Below are positions 1 to 11,081 of a stretch of 64,000 nucleotides of DNA, one piece after another. Numbering within the stretch: position 1 is the first letter of the stretch; every line of letters begins with the position of its first letter. The notes beneath the pieces were generated by a model. That model was given only the letters and a program-made list of their open reading frames with translations, ran no database searches and had not been told where the DNA came from. The translations under genes and the position numbers were made by a program. Origin of the DNA: Byssochlamys sp. IMV 00236 (lineage: Eukaryota; Ascomycota; Eurotiomycetes; Eurotiales; Thermoascaceae); NCBI GenBank assembly GCA_001931875.2, contig MSJH02000511.1, positions 49,447 through 113,446 of the forward strand. The letters are read 5' to 3'.

Positions 1-2624
1 TCAGCAAGTCCTCAAAGAGCAAGATTGAAACTGGATTTACCTCAATCTCTGAAACCATTACTGCAGGCCGTAAGTTGTAAATTAGTATTACATTGTCCCC
101 ATACTAAATTATCTTTATAGTTGTTATCGTTAGCCAAACCGCTGAAAAGGCCACCAAGACCATTCAAGGTTGGTTCTCTGAACTTACTGAAAAGATCAAC
201 AAGGTCTTGGAAGTTAGCGACTGCACTGAAGAAGAGAAGCAGCAAAAAATTAATGCTGTTGTTGCTGAAGCTGAGGTTGAGATGAAGACCAAGATTACAA
301 AGATGCAAGAAGAAACAACGATTGCTGAAAAGAAGACTTCTACCGAGGTCTCTACAGATCACCACTTGGATGTCTTCTTTGGAAATATCACTTCAACTGT
401 TGAAAGCCAGTTGAACCAAGTCAAGGTTGCTGTTCAAGACAAGAACAAGATTAATAAGACAACGATCAATGATGTACTCAAGACCACCGAAACCAAGTTG
501 ACACAAGAAGTCAATACTCATTATGATGCTGTCAAGAAGATTACGGCCGTTGACCATATCACTGGTACTGCTCAACAGGTCGCCAGTCAAGTTGAAAAGA
601 ACAGACATGAGTTATACAAGGACACTATTGAAAAGGTCGCTGTAGGTACTGCTGCCGTAGCTGCTGCCGCCGCTGTTGCCATTGGTTACCACAAGAAGAA
701 CCAACAAGCTGAAACCACCTCGGTTGAAGTCGTCAAGGAAACCTACATTCGCCAAGTCCGTTCCAAGGTAGACACCTGGTTCACTCGTCTTACTGAAAAG
801 GTCATTGCTCGTACCAAGCAAGGTGGCGATAATGTGTCTGTTGATGTTGCCAAGATTGTCGAATCTGCTCAAGGTGAACTTGAAGTCATTGTCAATGAAG
901 CCAAGAGTCAACACAAGACTGAATATGAGTCCTCTGAAACGAAGCGTACATTCACCAGCACTCTTGAATGGATCAAGACCACAGCCGTGACTCAATCTAC
1001 TCAGATCACAGAAATTGTCAGCCATAGCTCTTCCAGCTCCATTGATTTGTCTACTCAAATCGAAAACCATGTCATGACTACCAAGCAACAGATCGACAGC
1101 GCATTTGATATCCACTACAAGAACGAATCAAGCACTGTTGTCAAGACTGAAGAGAAGATCAAATTATCCAAGGAAGAGGCCGACTCTAGCTCCACCTCAG
1201 TCGAAGTTGTTTCTGGTGAAGAGAAGCATGAAAATGTTGTTCAAGTCGTTGTTGAAACTCGTGAACAAACGCAGAAGCGTATCAGCTTGGAAACAACTGT
1301 GATTGTTCAAGAACGCAAGACCGAGATCACCAACTGGCTTGTTCTCCTCATGGAAAGCTTGACTACTATTATCCACAGCAATTCCGATAACATCCGTCGT
1401 GATCTCTTTGCAAGGCTCGACGTTGCTGAGAAGGAAGTCGACACCATTGTCCAAGACACCAAGAAGAAGTTCCTTTCCATCACTTCATCCTCTGCAACTA
1501 GCAAGGTTGATGTAGAAACACAGAAACTTGTCACAAGCTCCATGAAGCAATCTCTTGACTGCATCGATAACATCAAGGTCACCGTCCTTCGCCAGATCTC
1601 TGTTGTTCGTGAAATCTTGAGCCGTATTGAAGTCGAAGATATTGACGTGATCACCGAAAGAATCCACGCTGTCATCACTCGTACTCAGCAACGTGTTCAC
1701 CACACCTTTGATGCTGGTATTGAATTGGCCATCACCTCTGCCTTTGAAGGCAAGGTTGTCACCTGGTCTGAGATTGCTACTATTCCTCAATCTTTCAAGG
1801 ACGTTCGTGTGGTTGCTTATGATCTCGTTGGAACCGTTGTGAACTACCGCAAGACCTTGTATGAAGTCTGGAAGAGAATTGTTACTCCCAAGAACGATGT
1901 TGTTCTCAGCACATTGGACTTTAACAACTTTGTCAATGACTGGTTCGGTGCCTACTCTGAAATCAAGAGAAACAACTTTGTCCAGAAGCGTCCTGTCTCC
2001 GATGATGTTAGCCTTCACGAATCCCTTGTTCACATCTTGCAACGCTACTATGTCAGAGAATCATTCACTGATGCCGAGATTGAAGAACTCTGCGAAAGCT
2101 GGAGAAAGATTGATACCTATGAAGATGCATCCATTGGTGTTCGTCGTATCAAGAACCAAACCAGTTCCAAGTATGCCACCATCGCCATCTCCGACTCTTT
2201 CTCAACTCGTACAATGATCGATTTGGCCCAACAAAACTGTCTCTGCTGGCATGCTCAGTTCTCTGCTGAGATGTTTACTGGTACAAGCCAATCCGCTACT
2301 GAAGCCGTTGTTGAAGGAACTATTCGTTTGCTTGGCTTGAAACGCGCTAGTGAACTTGCCCTTGTCTCATCCAACGCTCAATTGGTCTCTGCTGCCAAGA
2401 AGCAAGGTTGTCATGCTGTCTTGATCGAACGTGAAGACTTTGCCCAACACACTGAGCATGTCTCAGTCGAGTACGATGTCAAGGTTGATGGTTTGGACGT
2501 CTTTGGTGAAAGTGTACAAGCTTTCTGGGAACATGAGTCTATGGCTCAAGTTTGGAACGACAAGCAAGCACCATCTGCTCCTGCCGTCTTTGTTCAAAAG
2601 GTCAAGGGATGGTTTAACAAATAA
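1..2624 (+). CDS. 3' part of the giant beta-trefoil/helical-repeat/HAD-like gene (second copy, cut by the window edge)
   Basis: The visible exons are 1-69 and 121-2,624, separated by a 51-nt intron. They correspond exactly to the last exons of the full gene at 11,931-30,053 on the other strand. The coding part covers about the last 857 residues: several helical modules with the R-x-K-Q-G-G-D-N-V signature (near nt 812-840), one Ala/Gly-rich hydrophobic segment (near nt 640-690), and the C-terminal HAD-like domain (about nt 1,790-2,450). The frame is open to the stop at 2,622-2,624. Whether an intact second gene exists to the left cannot be seen. If the duplication ends just outside the window, this copy is a promoterless 3' fragment. 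Confidence 0.85.
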
Positions 2625-2727
2625 GACATGATGTAATCATTTCCACTATTGTATGCTTTTTATCATTTTATATTTGAAAATAAAAAACAAGTGGAATTAA
2701 AATACAAGTGTTTATTATAATGTAATG

Positions 2728-3473
2728 TCATGAATAAGCTTGATTAATGCAGTGAATGTATGAGTGAATATCTGTGTCTGATGCAATAGAGTCTGGTTCA
2801 TATTTGATCTTGTTTTGTAAAGTGAGTGGAAGTTTGTTTACATCAAACTCTGGACAGTAACTTGTCACATTTGCCTGTATTTGTCTTATTTTACAATGAC
2901 TGCCTATTGACTGATAAAGTATGCTCATGATTTGTTTCCTACAGCATTGTTCGTTATCTGGCGCACATTTTAATATCCTCTCTTCATCCTGTTGTTCCAC
3001 AGGTTCCTGTTTTAAGACTCTCTTAGTAATGAAGCTTTCAAATGGATGTGTCTGTTTCATAAAGTTCATCTCTTGTTTTAATCTCTCATTTTCAAGTCTC
3101 AATCTATGAATCTCAGCTGTAAAATCTTGTTTCATTTTACTGTTGATCTCTGTAAGCTCTTGTATTTCTCTTAATAGTTTTGCTATTCGATCGTTTTTTC
3201 TTTCTCGATAGTTTCTCTGATTGATACGGTTTCGTAATCGTCTGTAGGCCTTTGGATCGTCTATGGCAGCCTAAAAAAAAGAATGAGAAACAATATTGAA
3301 TCAAACAAACAGATTCAGTACGTCGTCTTCAATAAGTTTGCGACCCACTCTTTTAACTAGATTAGAGTCAATATATGAAACTATGTTTTTCTTTCTTTTT
3401 AATTACTTTGTGTGGTTGACTCTTGTGAGTCAAGCAGATCTGAATCAGTTGAACTTTGTCTGGAGTTTGACAT
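2728..3473 (-). CDS. bZIP transcription factor, left-arm copy
   Basis: This is the mirror of the copy at 11,082-11,827. The exons on the minus strand are 3,407-3,473, 3,322-3,356 and 2,728-3,270, giving 214 residues. The basic region with the N-x7-R bZIP signature (Asn48, Arg56) is followed by a leucine-zipper-like heptad stretch and a Cys-rich C-terminal part (Cys136, 143, 144, 160, 173). The gene lies 40 bp downstream of the left ACR3 gene on the same strand and converges on the giant gene, with 103 bp between the two stops. Protein and introns are identical to the right-arm copy. The proposed role as an arsenic-responsive regulator is inference from position and cysteines, as set out for the right copy. 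Confidence 0.85.
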
Positions 3474-3513
3474 TATGGAAATAAAAAGAAATGACAGTCG
3501 CTTTTATTAAATA

Positions 3514-4711
3514 TTATACTTCTATGTCTTTTTGTTTTTCTTTCCAAGAAAGTCTTTTTCTAAAATAAAGGCAAATGTATGAAATAATAACTAAAACAGG
3601 CACTTCGATTAATGGACCAATAGTTGCAGCCAGAGCTTGTTCTGAACGTATGCCATAAGTTCCAATAGCAACAGCAATGGCCAGTTCAAAGTTATTGCTA
3701 CTTGCTGTAAAAGACTGGGTGACGACTTGCTTGTAAGGAAAGAAGATCTTTAGGATGAAGAAGGGAATAAAGAACATGATGATGAAATAGCAAACCAGAG
3801 GTACAGCCGTACGACAGACAGGACCTATATGATCAATGATTTGGTGCCCCTGATTTGCAAACATGATAATGATTGTATATAAAAGACCAACAAGAGCCAG
3901 AGATCCAAATCGATTTATGAATTTTTCTTCATACCACACTGAGCCTTTCCATCCTTTCAAAGTAAAGCGAGTAATCACTCCAGCAACCAGAGGAATACCC
4001 AAATAGATCAAGACGGATCGAGCAACAGCCCAAATATCAACTACGACAGATTTCTCTGGAGGTGCACCAAACCATGAGGGTACTATGTTGATAAACAGTA
4101 CTGCATAAGGAGAATATAAAGCAATCTGAAGTATCGCATTGATCGCAACCAAAATAGCACAGTAATCTGAATCACCTTCAGCAATGGATACCCAAATGAG
4201 GACCATAGCGATACATCTAGCTAAACCAACCATAACAACTCCTGTTCGAAGTTCAGGCAGATCAGGTAAACAAGCCCATGCAAGAGCAGTCATGACGATA
4301 GGACCAATGATCCAGTTTATGAAAATGGATATAGCAATTTGTAACCATACTTGTTTCTTTGATAATATGATATGAAGCTGTTCATATTTCACCTTACAGA
4401 GAACAGGGTACATCATGACAAGTAAACCTATAGCAATAGGCACCGATACTGAACCAAATTGGACAGTTTCAAATGACTCTTGTACATGAGGAACATAATA
4501 ACCAATGACGACACCAATTATCATTGCAAGTAATATCCATAATACCAAGAATCTATCTAATAGATTTAATTTCTTTATAGGCGCTATTGCAGAGATAAGA
4601 TTAGATTTCATGACTATTTCTTTTCATTGTAATCTTACATAATTCGGCCTGCTCATCCTTTAATGAATCATGTTTTTCTATAACATCCTTTTCTTCTATA
4701 GGACTTGACAT
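3514..4711 (-). CDS. ACR3: ACR3-family arsenite efflux transporter, left-arm copy
   Basis: The exons on the minus strand are 4,639-4,711 and 3,514-4,583, joined across a 55-nt intron, and give 380 residues. The sequence is identical to the right copy at 9,844-11,041: about ten hydrophobic membrane segments and the conserved family cysteine in a G-L-A-R-C motif (Cys148). ACR3 proteins extrude arsenite across the plasma membrane using the proton gradient. The start at 4,711 is chosen because the next Met (4,611) falls inside the intron and would drop the short acidic N-terminal tail. Only about 146 bp upstream are shared with the other copy, so the two copies sit behind different distal promoter sequence. 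Confidence 0.9.
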
Positions 4712-4767
4712 GAAAATATTTTTAAAGAAAGAAAAAGAGGCACATATAAGATAAGCGTATACCTGTC

Positions 4768-4774
4768 ATTTATA
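4768..4774 (-). promoter_or_regulatory. TATA-like box of the left ACR3 gene
   Basis: A TATAAAT motif on the minus strand lies about 57-63 bp upstream of the ACR3 start at 4,711. It is mirrored exactly at 9,781-9,787. Assignment is from sequence and spacing only. Confidence 0.5.
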
Positions 4775-4857
4775 CGGCTTGATCTTGTTACACACGGAGA
4801 ACTGGGTTTAAAATGAATGAGTAATTACAATTTTCAAGGTAAATGGCACTTTTTTTT

Positions 4858-5615
4858 TTCTTGCTTACTACAGTGGTGACAGTTCTCATTGAATATGAGA
4901 CAAAAAAGATTGAGAAAACCCAACTCAAGGTTTTTATATATATACAATCATGCTTAGAAAAGAAATCTTGATTAATTTATTCAAGAATTCATTGTATATC
5001 CAGCACTTATACTCTATTTCAAGAGCAATTACTTGAATAATGATCGATTCATCAAGCGGACAAGAGCCTATCAGCCGGATAGATATACCAACATGGAAAC
5101 AAATAGCTATGTTGAAGCCTGTAACCACCAGCTCAAGACTAGTTATCTACAAAGAGTTGGCAGGCTGGTGTTGTCGTAGATCAATGCCTGATTCTTACTG
5201 ACAGTGAAATAAACGACAATGATCAATATGAAATAAGATCATGTAAACACTTTTATTAATGAATCATGTATAATATGAATAAATCATTACTGCTTTCGTA
5301 TATAAAGGAATACACGCCCCCTAATAGATAATCTTTCTTACGGTAAAAGAAGATAACCCAGATTAGTAAATGGACAATACAATTAGTATCAGAAACGAAT
5401 TAAAAATTTTATTTATCAATTCATAAATCGTTAGTCATTCAGATCCTCTAGGATTCATGTTTATGATTAACATAATCGTGATTTTAATTATTTTGCCTGG
5501 GCCAAGGATCACCCCAGAACTCGATCTCTGATGATCATTTGTTTTTATTTAAAAAGAAATCAAATTGCGAGAAAATAAATATCTCTTTCTTTTTCTTTTT
5601 CTTTAACAATACACA
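4858..5615. other. Left part of the inverted-repeat spacer: intergenic, promoter region of two divergent genes
   Basis: This stretch separates the left ACR3 gene (leftward) from the isomerase gene (rightward) and must carry regulatory sequence for both. It contains dispersed-repeat copy A (5,172-5,406), a TATATAAAGG motif at about 5,299-5,308, and a pyrimidine-rich leader just before the isomerase start. I see no convincing protein-coding frame. Confidence 0.5.
5172..5406. repeat. Dispersed repeat, copy A
   Basis: About 235 bp resemble 50,041-50,288 some 45 kb away. Shared blocks include a start reading TGTCGTAGA, a central ATAAACGAC...ATCA(A/G)TATGAA, a block AGATAATC(T/C)TTCTTA(C/T)GGTA, and an end with GAACGAATTAAAA or a close variant. 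The blocks are collinear with small indels and point differences, so this is a diverged family of copies. There is no coding potential. A MITE, SINE or transposon terminal region are all possible; I could not find terminal inverted repeats or target duplications by eye. Confidence 0.65.
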
Positions 5616-6423
5616 ATGTCTGAGCAAAAGCCCGTTCTTTATGGTTACTTTAGATCTTCTGCTTCTTATAGAGTTAGAACTGTCCTTGAGATAAAGGGAA
5701 TTGAATATGACAAAAAGTTTATCAACTTGTCCAAAAAGGAACAAGTATGTGTATAAACATGTTTAGGAGTTCATAACTAATGAGTATGAAATAGTTATCT
5801 GAAGAATATAAAAAAGTAGTTCCTACCCAAAAATTACCTGCTTTTATTACTAAAGAAGGCAGACTAATTCTTCAAAGTCAAGCTATTGTTGATTATCTTG
5901 ATGAAGTTTATCCAGGTTTGTATCAACTACTTGTCATATATCGGAAAGCTTATTTATCTTAAAGAACCCCCTTTATATCCCAAGGATCCTGTTGACCGCG
6001 CTCTAGTAAGTTTTATTTTTATCTTGTTTATACATTTATTTATTTTATATACAACAGGTTCGCGAAATTTGCCAAATTATTGCATGTGACATTCACCCTC
6101 TTCAGAATTATAGGATCTTGCAACGTGCTGCTCCCGATAGTCATGAAGAGCAAACTGCATTTGCCAAAGAGACGATTACAGAAGCATTCAAAGGCCTCGA
6201 AGCACGTCTTTCTAAGGTTGCTAGTAAATATTCTTTTGGCAATACCTTAACGATGGCTGATGTCTTTGTTGTTCCTATGATAATTAACGCCATGCGACGT
6301 GACGTTGATATGTCTCAATTCCCCATCTTGTCTCGATTGTTTGATACTTTAACTGCCTTGCCTGAGTTCAAGCGAGCTAGCCCTTCTGCTCAACCTGATT
6401 GTCCTCCTGAATTAAAGAAATAA
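5616..6423 (+). CDS. Maleylacetoacetate isomerase / zeta-class glutathione S-transferase
   Basis: The exons are 5,616-5,744, 5,795-5,915, 5,965-6,005 and 6,058-6,423, giving 218 residues, the usual length of the family. The enzyme catalyses glutathione-dependent cis-trans isomerisation of maleylacetoacetate in tyrosine/phenylalanine breakdown, and zeta GSTs also act on alpha-halo acids. The N-terminal thioredoxin-like half has the expected R-S-S-x-S-Y-R-V-R motif at 13-21 and a Q-S-Q-A-I glutathione-contact motif. The helical C-terminal half carries the N-T-L-T-M-A-D motif. The usual active-site cysteine of the S-S-C-x motif is Ala16 here, while both serines remain. It is the only clearly intact gene in the spacer. 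Confidence 0.9.
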
Positions 6424-6440
6424 ATAGTATGATGGCACCA

Positions 6441-6978
6441 TGACCCAGCCTTTACCCAAATCGAATTTTATGCAACCTCTTGTATTTTTAAAGATGAGCA
6501 TAAATTGTGTTATGTTGACTCAAGATGGCAAGGCACCTATACCTTTGCCACAGAAAAATATGCTCTTTACGCAACCAGACGCTAAGCTTGGTCTTGAATT
6601 GTAACGAGAAAATGATAATAATATGCAGTTTTGTTTGTGCCTAACCAATCATGCATATAGTAAAACGGGATGTCCTGAAAACACAGAGTGCTTTTTCTGT
6701 TTTACATATAAACTAATGCGTATATCTAAATGATCTGATAGAGAACACGATAAGTCCAGCCATGATACTGTCGTCTTGACGAACCAAAGAGTAGCGTACG
6801 CCACATATGTTTTTGTAAACAGAAAAGCCTCATGGATTTTTCTAGATTGTTTATCTTGTAAAGCCTACACTAAATCTTCAAAACTTAAACGTTCCTATAT
6901 TAAACTTTAAGCAATGGAGATTAGAACATCCCTGATTTGTTACAAACTATATAGTAGGCACTGTTTTACCTGTAAGTG
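6441..6978 (+). pseudogene. Decayed open frame of unknown origin
   Basis: One frame starting at ATG 6,441 reads plausibly for about 180 codons but is broken by three internal stops before the terminal one. The conceptual product contains several Cys pairs (C-F-F-C, C-L-S-C, C-F-T-C) that might be remnants of zinc-binding sites. It lies just upstream of the MULE remnant and could belong to the same or another mobile element. I do not recognise the family. Confidence 0.3.
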
Positions 6979-7275
6979 ATGTCTTTATATCCTTTATACT
7001 TCCAACACTCGTTTAGGTCTCAGGGGGTGGTTTATCAAGAACAAGTCAACTTAGAATTGCTTTTGCAGTAGAAGGTTTGAGAAAATACAAAATGATAGAG
7101 ACTATCATTTTAAAAAAGGGCACACCATGAACATTGGGTTTACTCAAAATTATGCCGTCAAACGTGGCTCTTCTTTTCAAAGTACCCCTAAATCAAACTT
7201 CATTAAAAAAATTTTTATATCTATCAGTGATGCACAACAACCATGTCCAACGTCGTTTTAAATTAATATGCTACT

Positions 7276-8248
7276 ATGACTCAACCACTTACTAATAATA
7301 CTGAGGAGACTAAAGAACTTGTTGCAGGATGCCTATATTCATATGTTGTGACTTGGCGTTGTCATAAAAATAATATTGTAGAAAGCGTTCCTGAAACCAT
7401 GAGTAACTAACACGACCGTCCTCGTAAGCGCGGTAGAACTACCCGCAGAATTCATATAACATACTATACATATCATCGCGTAGGTGAAAAAGGGAACTCA
7501 TAATGAAAGATAAGCTGGTGGAAGTTCTGTTAAACAACGCCCAATACAGAAGGCTAGTAAGAAAACTGGGTACAAGGTCACTTTGGTATTGATTTGTTAT
7601 GAAGACTAATCTTTCGGTTTCTTGCCATCATGATAAAAGGCTTTGCTTGTCCAGTCCTAATATGTCTGTTTAGATGCAATTTACAATGTAGCAAGTCTGT
7701 ATAAAGGTATACTGTACATGATTGTTGCCATCCTATTACTGGAACTAGTTGTCCAGTAGCATACTTTTTCACTACGGATCAATCTACGTATCCTTTGGCT
7801 CGCTTTCTTCATTTTTTGAAACAGTTTGGATTTAATTCCAAGAAAATGACTATTGACATTAGCCAGCAAGAAGCAAACGCCATTCATTCTGTTCTCTCAT
7901 CAGATTACAAAAATACAATGGTGTCTATTTCATGTTGCTAGAGCATTGATGGAAAATATTCAAAACAATATAAGACTAGGAAATTACGTTGAAAATAAGG
8001 GAGCTCATGGTTCAATAATTGCTCAACTGAAGTAATTATTGTGGGAGAAGAGCACTGTGATATTCAGAGAAAAGCTACAAAGATTTATCATAAGTAATGC
8101 GGCATGTGTTGAATTTTTAAATATTTTAGACAGCACCATTTAGTGGATGACAAGTTCTGTAACTGGTCTGCTGCGTACCAGCTTAATATATTCACAAACA
8201 TGGAGGCCAAAGCTATGTGGAAAGTTAGCATAATTACCTTCAAAAAAG

Positions 8249-8281
<33 letters not shown>

Positions 8282-8883
8282 TACTCATCGATAGACTCAT
8301 ATATATATATTGGTCAATGATGTTCATGAGGATGACGTTGGGTGTTGGAAGAATGGGCAGCGAACAAAGATTGTTGAGAAGTAGAGAGATAACTTTAGAA
8401 AGCATTAATGAGCTGTTGTTGGACGACTATATAGAAGAAATGGAAGGTTCAAACGGAACTGAATACAACATATATCCCTTCAGTCAAGATGTCAAGTATA
8501 AAGTTAAAGTAGAAAATAATTATATGATGTCTTGCGAATTCAAAAACTTTACTTACAACTTGTATACCTACAAGCATATAACAGTTTTGAAGTTTATAAC
8601 AGTCAGCAGCATGTCTCAAAATCCGTAATTCCAGTTCAGCTCATGTAGGCGCTCTCATACCAGAGATAGCACAGCTGAGACAAATACAATAGATATTGAA
8701 CCTAGTAGAATAGGCATTGCTCAGGAAGCCATGAAAAAATTGCTGAACTCTTGCAATAGCCCTCAAGAGCTATCTAATGAAGATATTTTGTTGTTACAGA
8801 ATGCAAATGGAGTCATTAAAAATGCATTAAGGCAGAGACGCTTAACAGTAAATATCAATTTAGAAACACAAACAAGATCGTAA
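7276..8883 (+). pseudogene. MULE-type transposase remnant with SWIM zinc finger
   Basis: Fragments in shifting frames align in order with fungal Mutator-like (MULE) transposases. First comes a FAR1-like DNA-binding part (S-K-K-T-G-Y-K-V-T-L near 7,550). Next is a first catalytic Asp in V-C-L-D-A (7,673-7,675) and a stretch P-V-A-Y-F-F-T-T-D-Q. A second Asp lies in M-T-I-D-I-S-Q (7,855-7,857), followed by W-C-L-F-H-V-A-R-A near 7,920. Finally there is a SWIM-like motif M-S-C-E-F...K-H near 8,527-8,585, in which the second and third Cys ligands have become Phe and Tyr. At least three frameshifts, several stops and a long poly-A run (about 8,250-8,278) break it. It cannot encode a functional transposase. 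Confidence 0.8.
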
Positions 8884-9697
8884 AGAGAAGCTTTTTTACT
8901 CTCACGTTTGATGACGTTATTTTGGATGGGCCTATAAGTAAACCGACTCTTAGTGGTCGTAACATTTTTATAAATCAATAAAAATACCTTTAGCCGTACT
9001 AGGCATAAAAAGCTTTCATAAAACCAGAGCTGTTTAATATATATATTTATCATCATTCTTTACCGAATCAAGTCCATATCGTTTTGAGAAAAGTCCAAAG
9101 GTTTTTGTTTCAATAATCTTTCGGAAAATGCACATGTAAATACACCATAATCTCAACGTTGACCTGTGGATAAGATATGGAAACAGGACAGGATGAGATT
9201 GGGTTAGGGGTTGGAATTTGCTAGATGCCTCGTGGTTGTGAAATTTGCGTCATTGAAGAAGTGGTAGATGGGCAAGTCTCTGCATTGGTATGTTATGGGC
9301 ATTCCTTTAATGTGGTCTCTCATCACCACAACGATGAATTTCATGTTTGATTGATTCGAGCTTGTATTCGTCAATTTGAAAGCATAGGGAATCATTATTG
9401 GTGAATTTAGTGACAATCTTGAAGAGTTTCCAGACGATGTATTCCGAGTAGCTTACTTCGCTTTTCTTCAACCACAGCTGCTTTTGAGAATTGATAGGTA
9501 CAGTAAAAAGTAGTTTAAGGGTTTTTACCAAGAACAATGCGTTGTTGTCCTGGTGATACTTGAGGTATTGATTGTTGTTATCATTACTTGTGTAAATGTA
9601 TAGAACAAAATCAAAGAAGTGATGAGTCACTGTTTTATTCTTTTATTAAAAGTAAAAAGAAGAACTCATAGTAAAAAAATGGACGACATTAATAGAG
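8884..9697. other. Right end of the spacer: intergenic with a possible gene fragment
   Basis: An 107-codon open frame on the minus strand (9,307-9,630) has protein-like composition, including a W-L-K-K-S-E-V-S-Y-S-E-Y segment. It lacks a downstream continuation in frame, so it may be the remains of a multicopy fungal gene. A short G-G-G-T-T-A-G-G-G-G base string sits near 9,200-9,212. The stretch ends at the inner edge of the right repeat arm, next to A-rich sequence. Confidence 0.35.
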
Positions 9698-9780
9698 AAA
9701 AAAAAGTACCATTTACCTTGAAAATTGTAATTACTCATTCATTTTAAACCCAGTTCTCCGTGTGTAACAAGATCAAGCCG

Positions 9781-9787
9781 TATAAAT
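9781..9787 (+). promoter_or_regulatory. TATA-like box of the right ACR3 gene
   Basis: TATAAAT lies 57-63 bp before the ACR3 start at 9,844, within the shared arm. Upstream of 9,698 the sequence differs from the left copy. Confidence 0.5.
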
Positions 9788-9843
9788 GACAGGTATACGC
9801 TTATCTTATATGTGCCTCTTTTTCTTTCTTTAAAAATATTTTC

Positions 9844-11041
9844 ATGTCAAGTCCTATAGAAGAAAAGGATGTTATAGAAAAACATGATTCATTAAAGGAT
9901 GAGCAGGCCGAATTATGTAAGATTACAATGAAAAGAAATAGTCATGAAATCTAATCTTATCTCTGCAATAGCGCCTATAAAGAAATTAAATCTATTAGAT
10001 AGATTCTTGGTATTATGGATATTACTTGCAATGATAATTGGTGTCGTCATTGGTTATTATGTTCCTCATGTACAAGAGTCATTTGAAACTGTCCAATTTG
10101 GTTCAGTATCGGTGCCTATTGCTATAGGTTTACTTGTCATGATGTACCCTGTTCTCTGTAAGGTGAAATATGAACAGCTTCATATCATATTATCAAAGAA
10201 ACAAGTATGGTTACAAATTGCTATATCCATTTTCATAAACTGGATCATTGGTCCTATCGTCATGACTGCTCTTGCATGGGCTTGTTTACCTGATCTGCCT
10301 GAACTTCGAACAGGAGTTGTTATGGTTGGTTTAGCTAGATGTATCGCTATGGTCCTCATTTGGGTATCCATTGCTGAAGGTGATTCAGATTACTGTGCTA
10401 TTTTGGTTGCGATCAATGCGATACTTCAGATTGCTTTATATTCTCCTTATGCAGTACTGTTTATCAACATAGTACCCTCATGGTTTGGTGCACCTCCAGA
10501 GAAATCTGTCGTAGTTGATATTTGGGCTGTTGCTCGATCCGTCTTGATCTATTTGGGTATTCCTCTGGTTGCTGGAGTGATTACTCGCTTTACTTTGAAA
10601 GGATGGAAAGGCTCAGTGTGGTATGAAGAAAAATTCATAAATCGATTTGGATCTCTGGCTCTTGTTGGTCTTTTATATACAATCATTATCATGTTTGCAA
10701 ATCAGGGGCACCAAATCATTGATCATATAGGTCCTGTCTGTCGTACGGCTGTACCTCTGGTTTGCTATTTCATCATCATGTTCTTTATTCCCTTCTTCAT
10801 CCTAAAGATCTTCTTTCCTTACAAGCAAGTCGTCACCCAGTCTTTTACAGCAAGTAGCAATAACTTTGAACTGGCCATTGCTGTTGCTATTGGAACTTAT
10901 GGCATACGTTCAGAACAAGCTCTGGCTGCAACTATTGGTCCATTAATCGAAGTGCCTGTTTTAGTTATTATTTCATACATTTGCCTTTATTTTAGAAAAA
11001 GACTTTCTTGGAAAGAAAAACAAAAAGACATAGAAGTATAA
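9844..11041 (+). CDS. ACR3: ACR3-family arsenite efflux transporter, right-arm copy
   Basis: The exons are 9,844-9,916 and 9,972-11,041, with a 55-nt intron containing a CTAATC branch-like site, and give 380 residues. This is close to the roughly 400 of yeast Arr3/Acr3. About ten hydrophobic helices follow a short acidic N-terminus that starts M-S-S-P. The hallmark cysteine lies in G-L-A-R-C-I-A-M (Cys148). Conserved segments such as N-W-I-I-G-P in helix 4 and S-N-N-F-E-L-A-I near residue 320 mark the BASS/ACR3 fold. The protein should pump As(III), and perhaps Sb(III), out of the cell. A bZIP gene begins only 40 bp after the stop on the same strand. Confidence 0.93.
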
Positions 11042-11081
11042 TATTTAATAAAAGCGACTGTCATTTCTTTTTATTTCCATA

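Larger units (their letters stand above)
1..4857. repeat. Left arm of a large inverted repeat
   Basis: This arm is the reverse complement of 9,698-14,554, with position x pairing with 14,555 minus x. All gene products are identical between arms, and so are the intergenic stretches I compared (around 2,625-2,727 and 3,474-3,513, and the outer end). One mismatch was seen at the inner edge, where C4847 faces A9708. Pairing stops in a poly-T run near 4,857. The outer end lies beyond the window, so the arm is at least 4.86 kb. It holds the 3' part of the giant gene, a bZIP gene and an ACR3 gene. Near-perfect identity in noncoding DNA means a very recent duplication, active homogenisation, or an assembly error. 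Confidence 0.97.

Noticed and set aside
9199..9215. Interstitial telomere-like GGGTTAGGGG
   Set aside because: Fewer than two TTAGGG units; expected by chance in a window this size.
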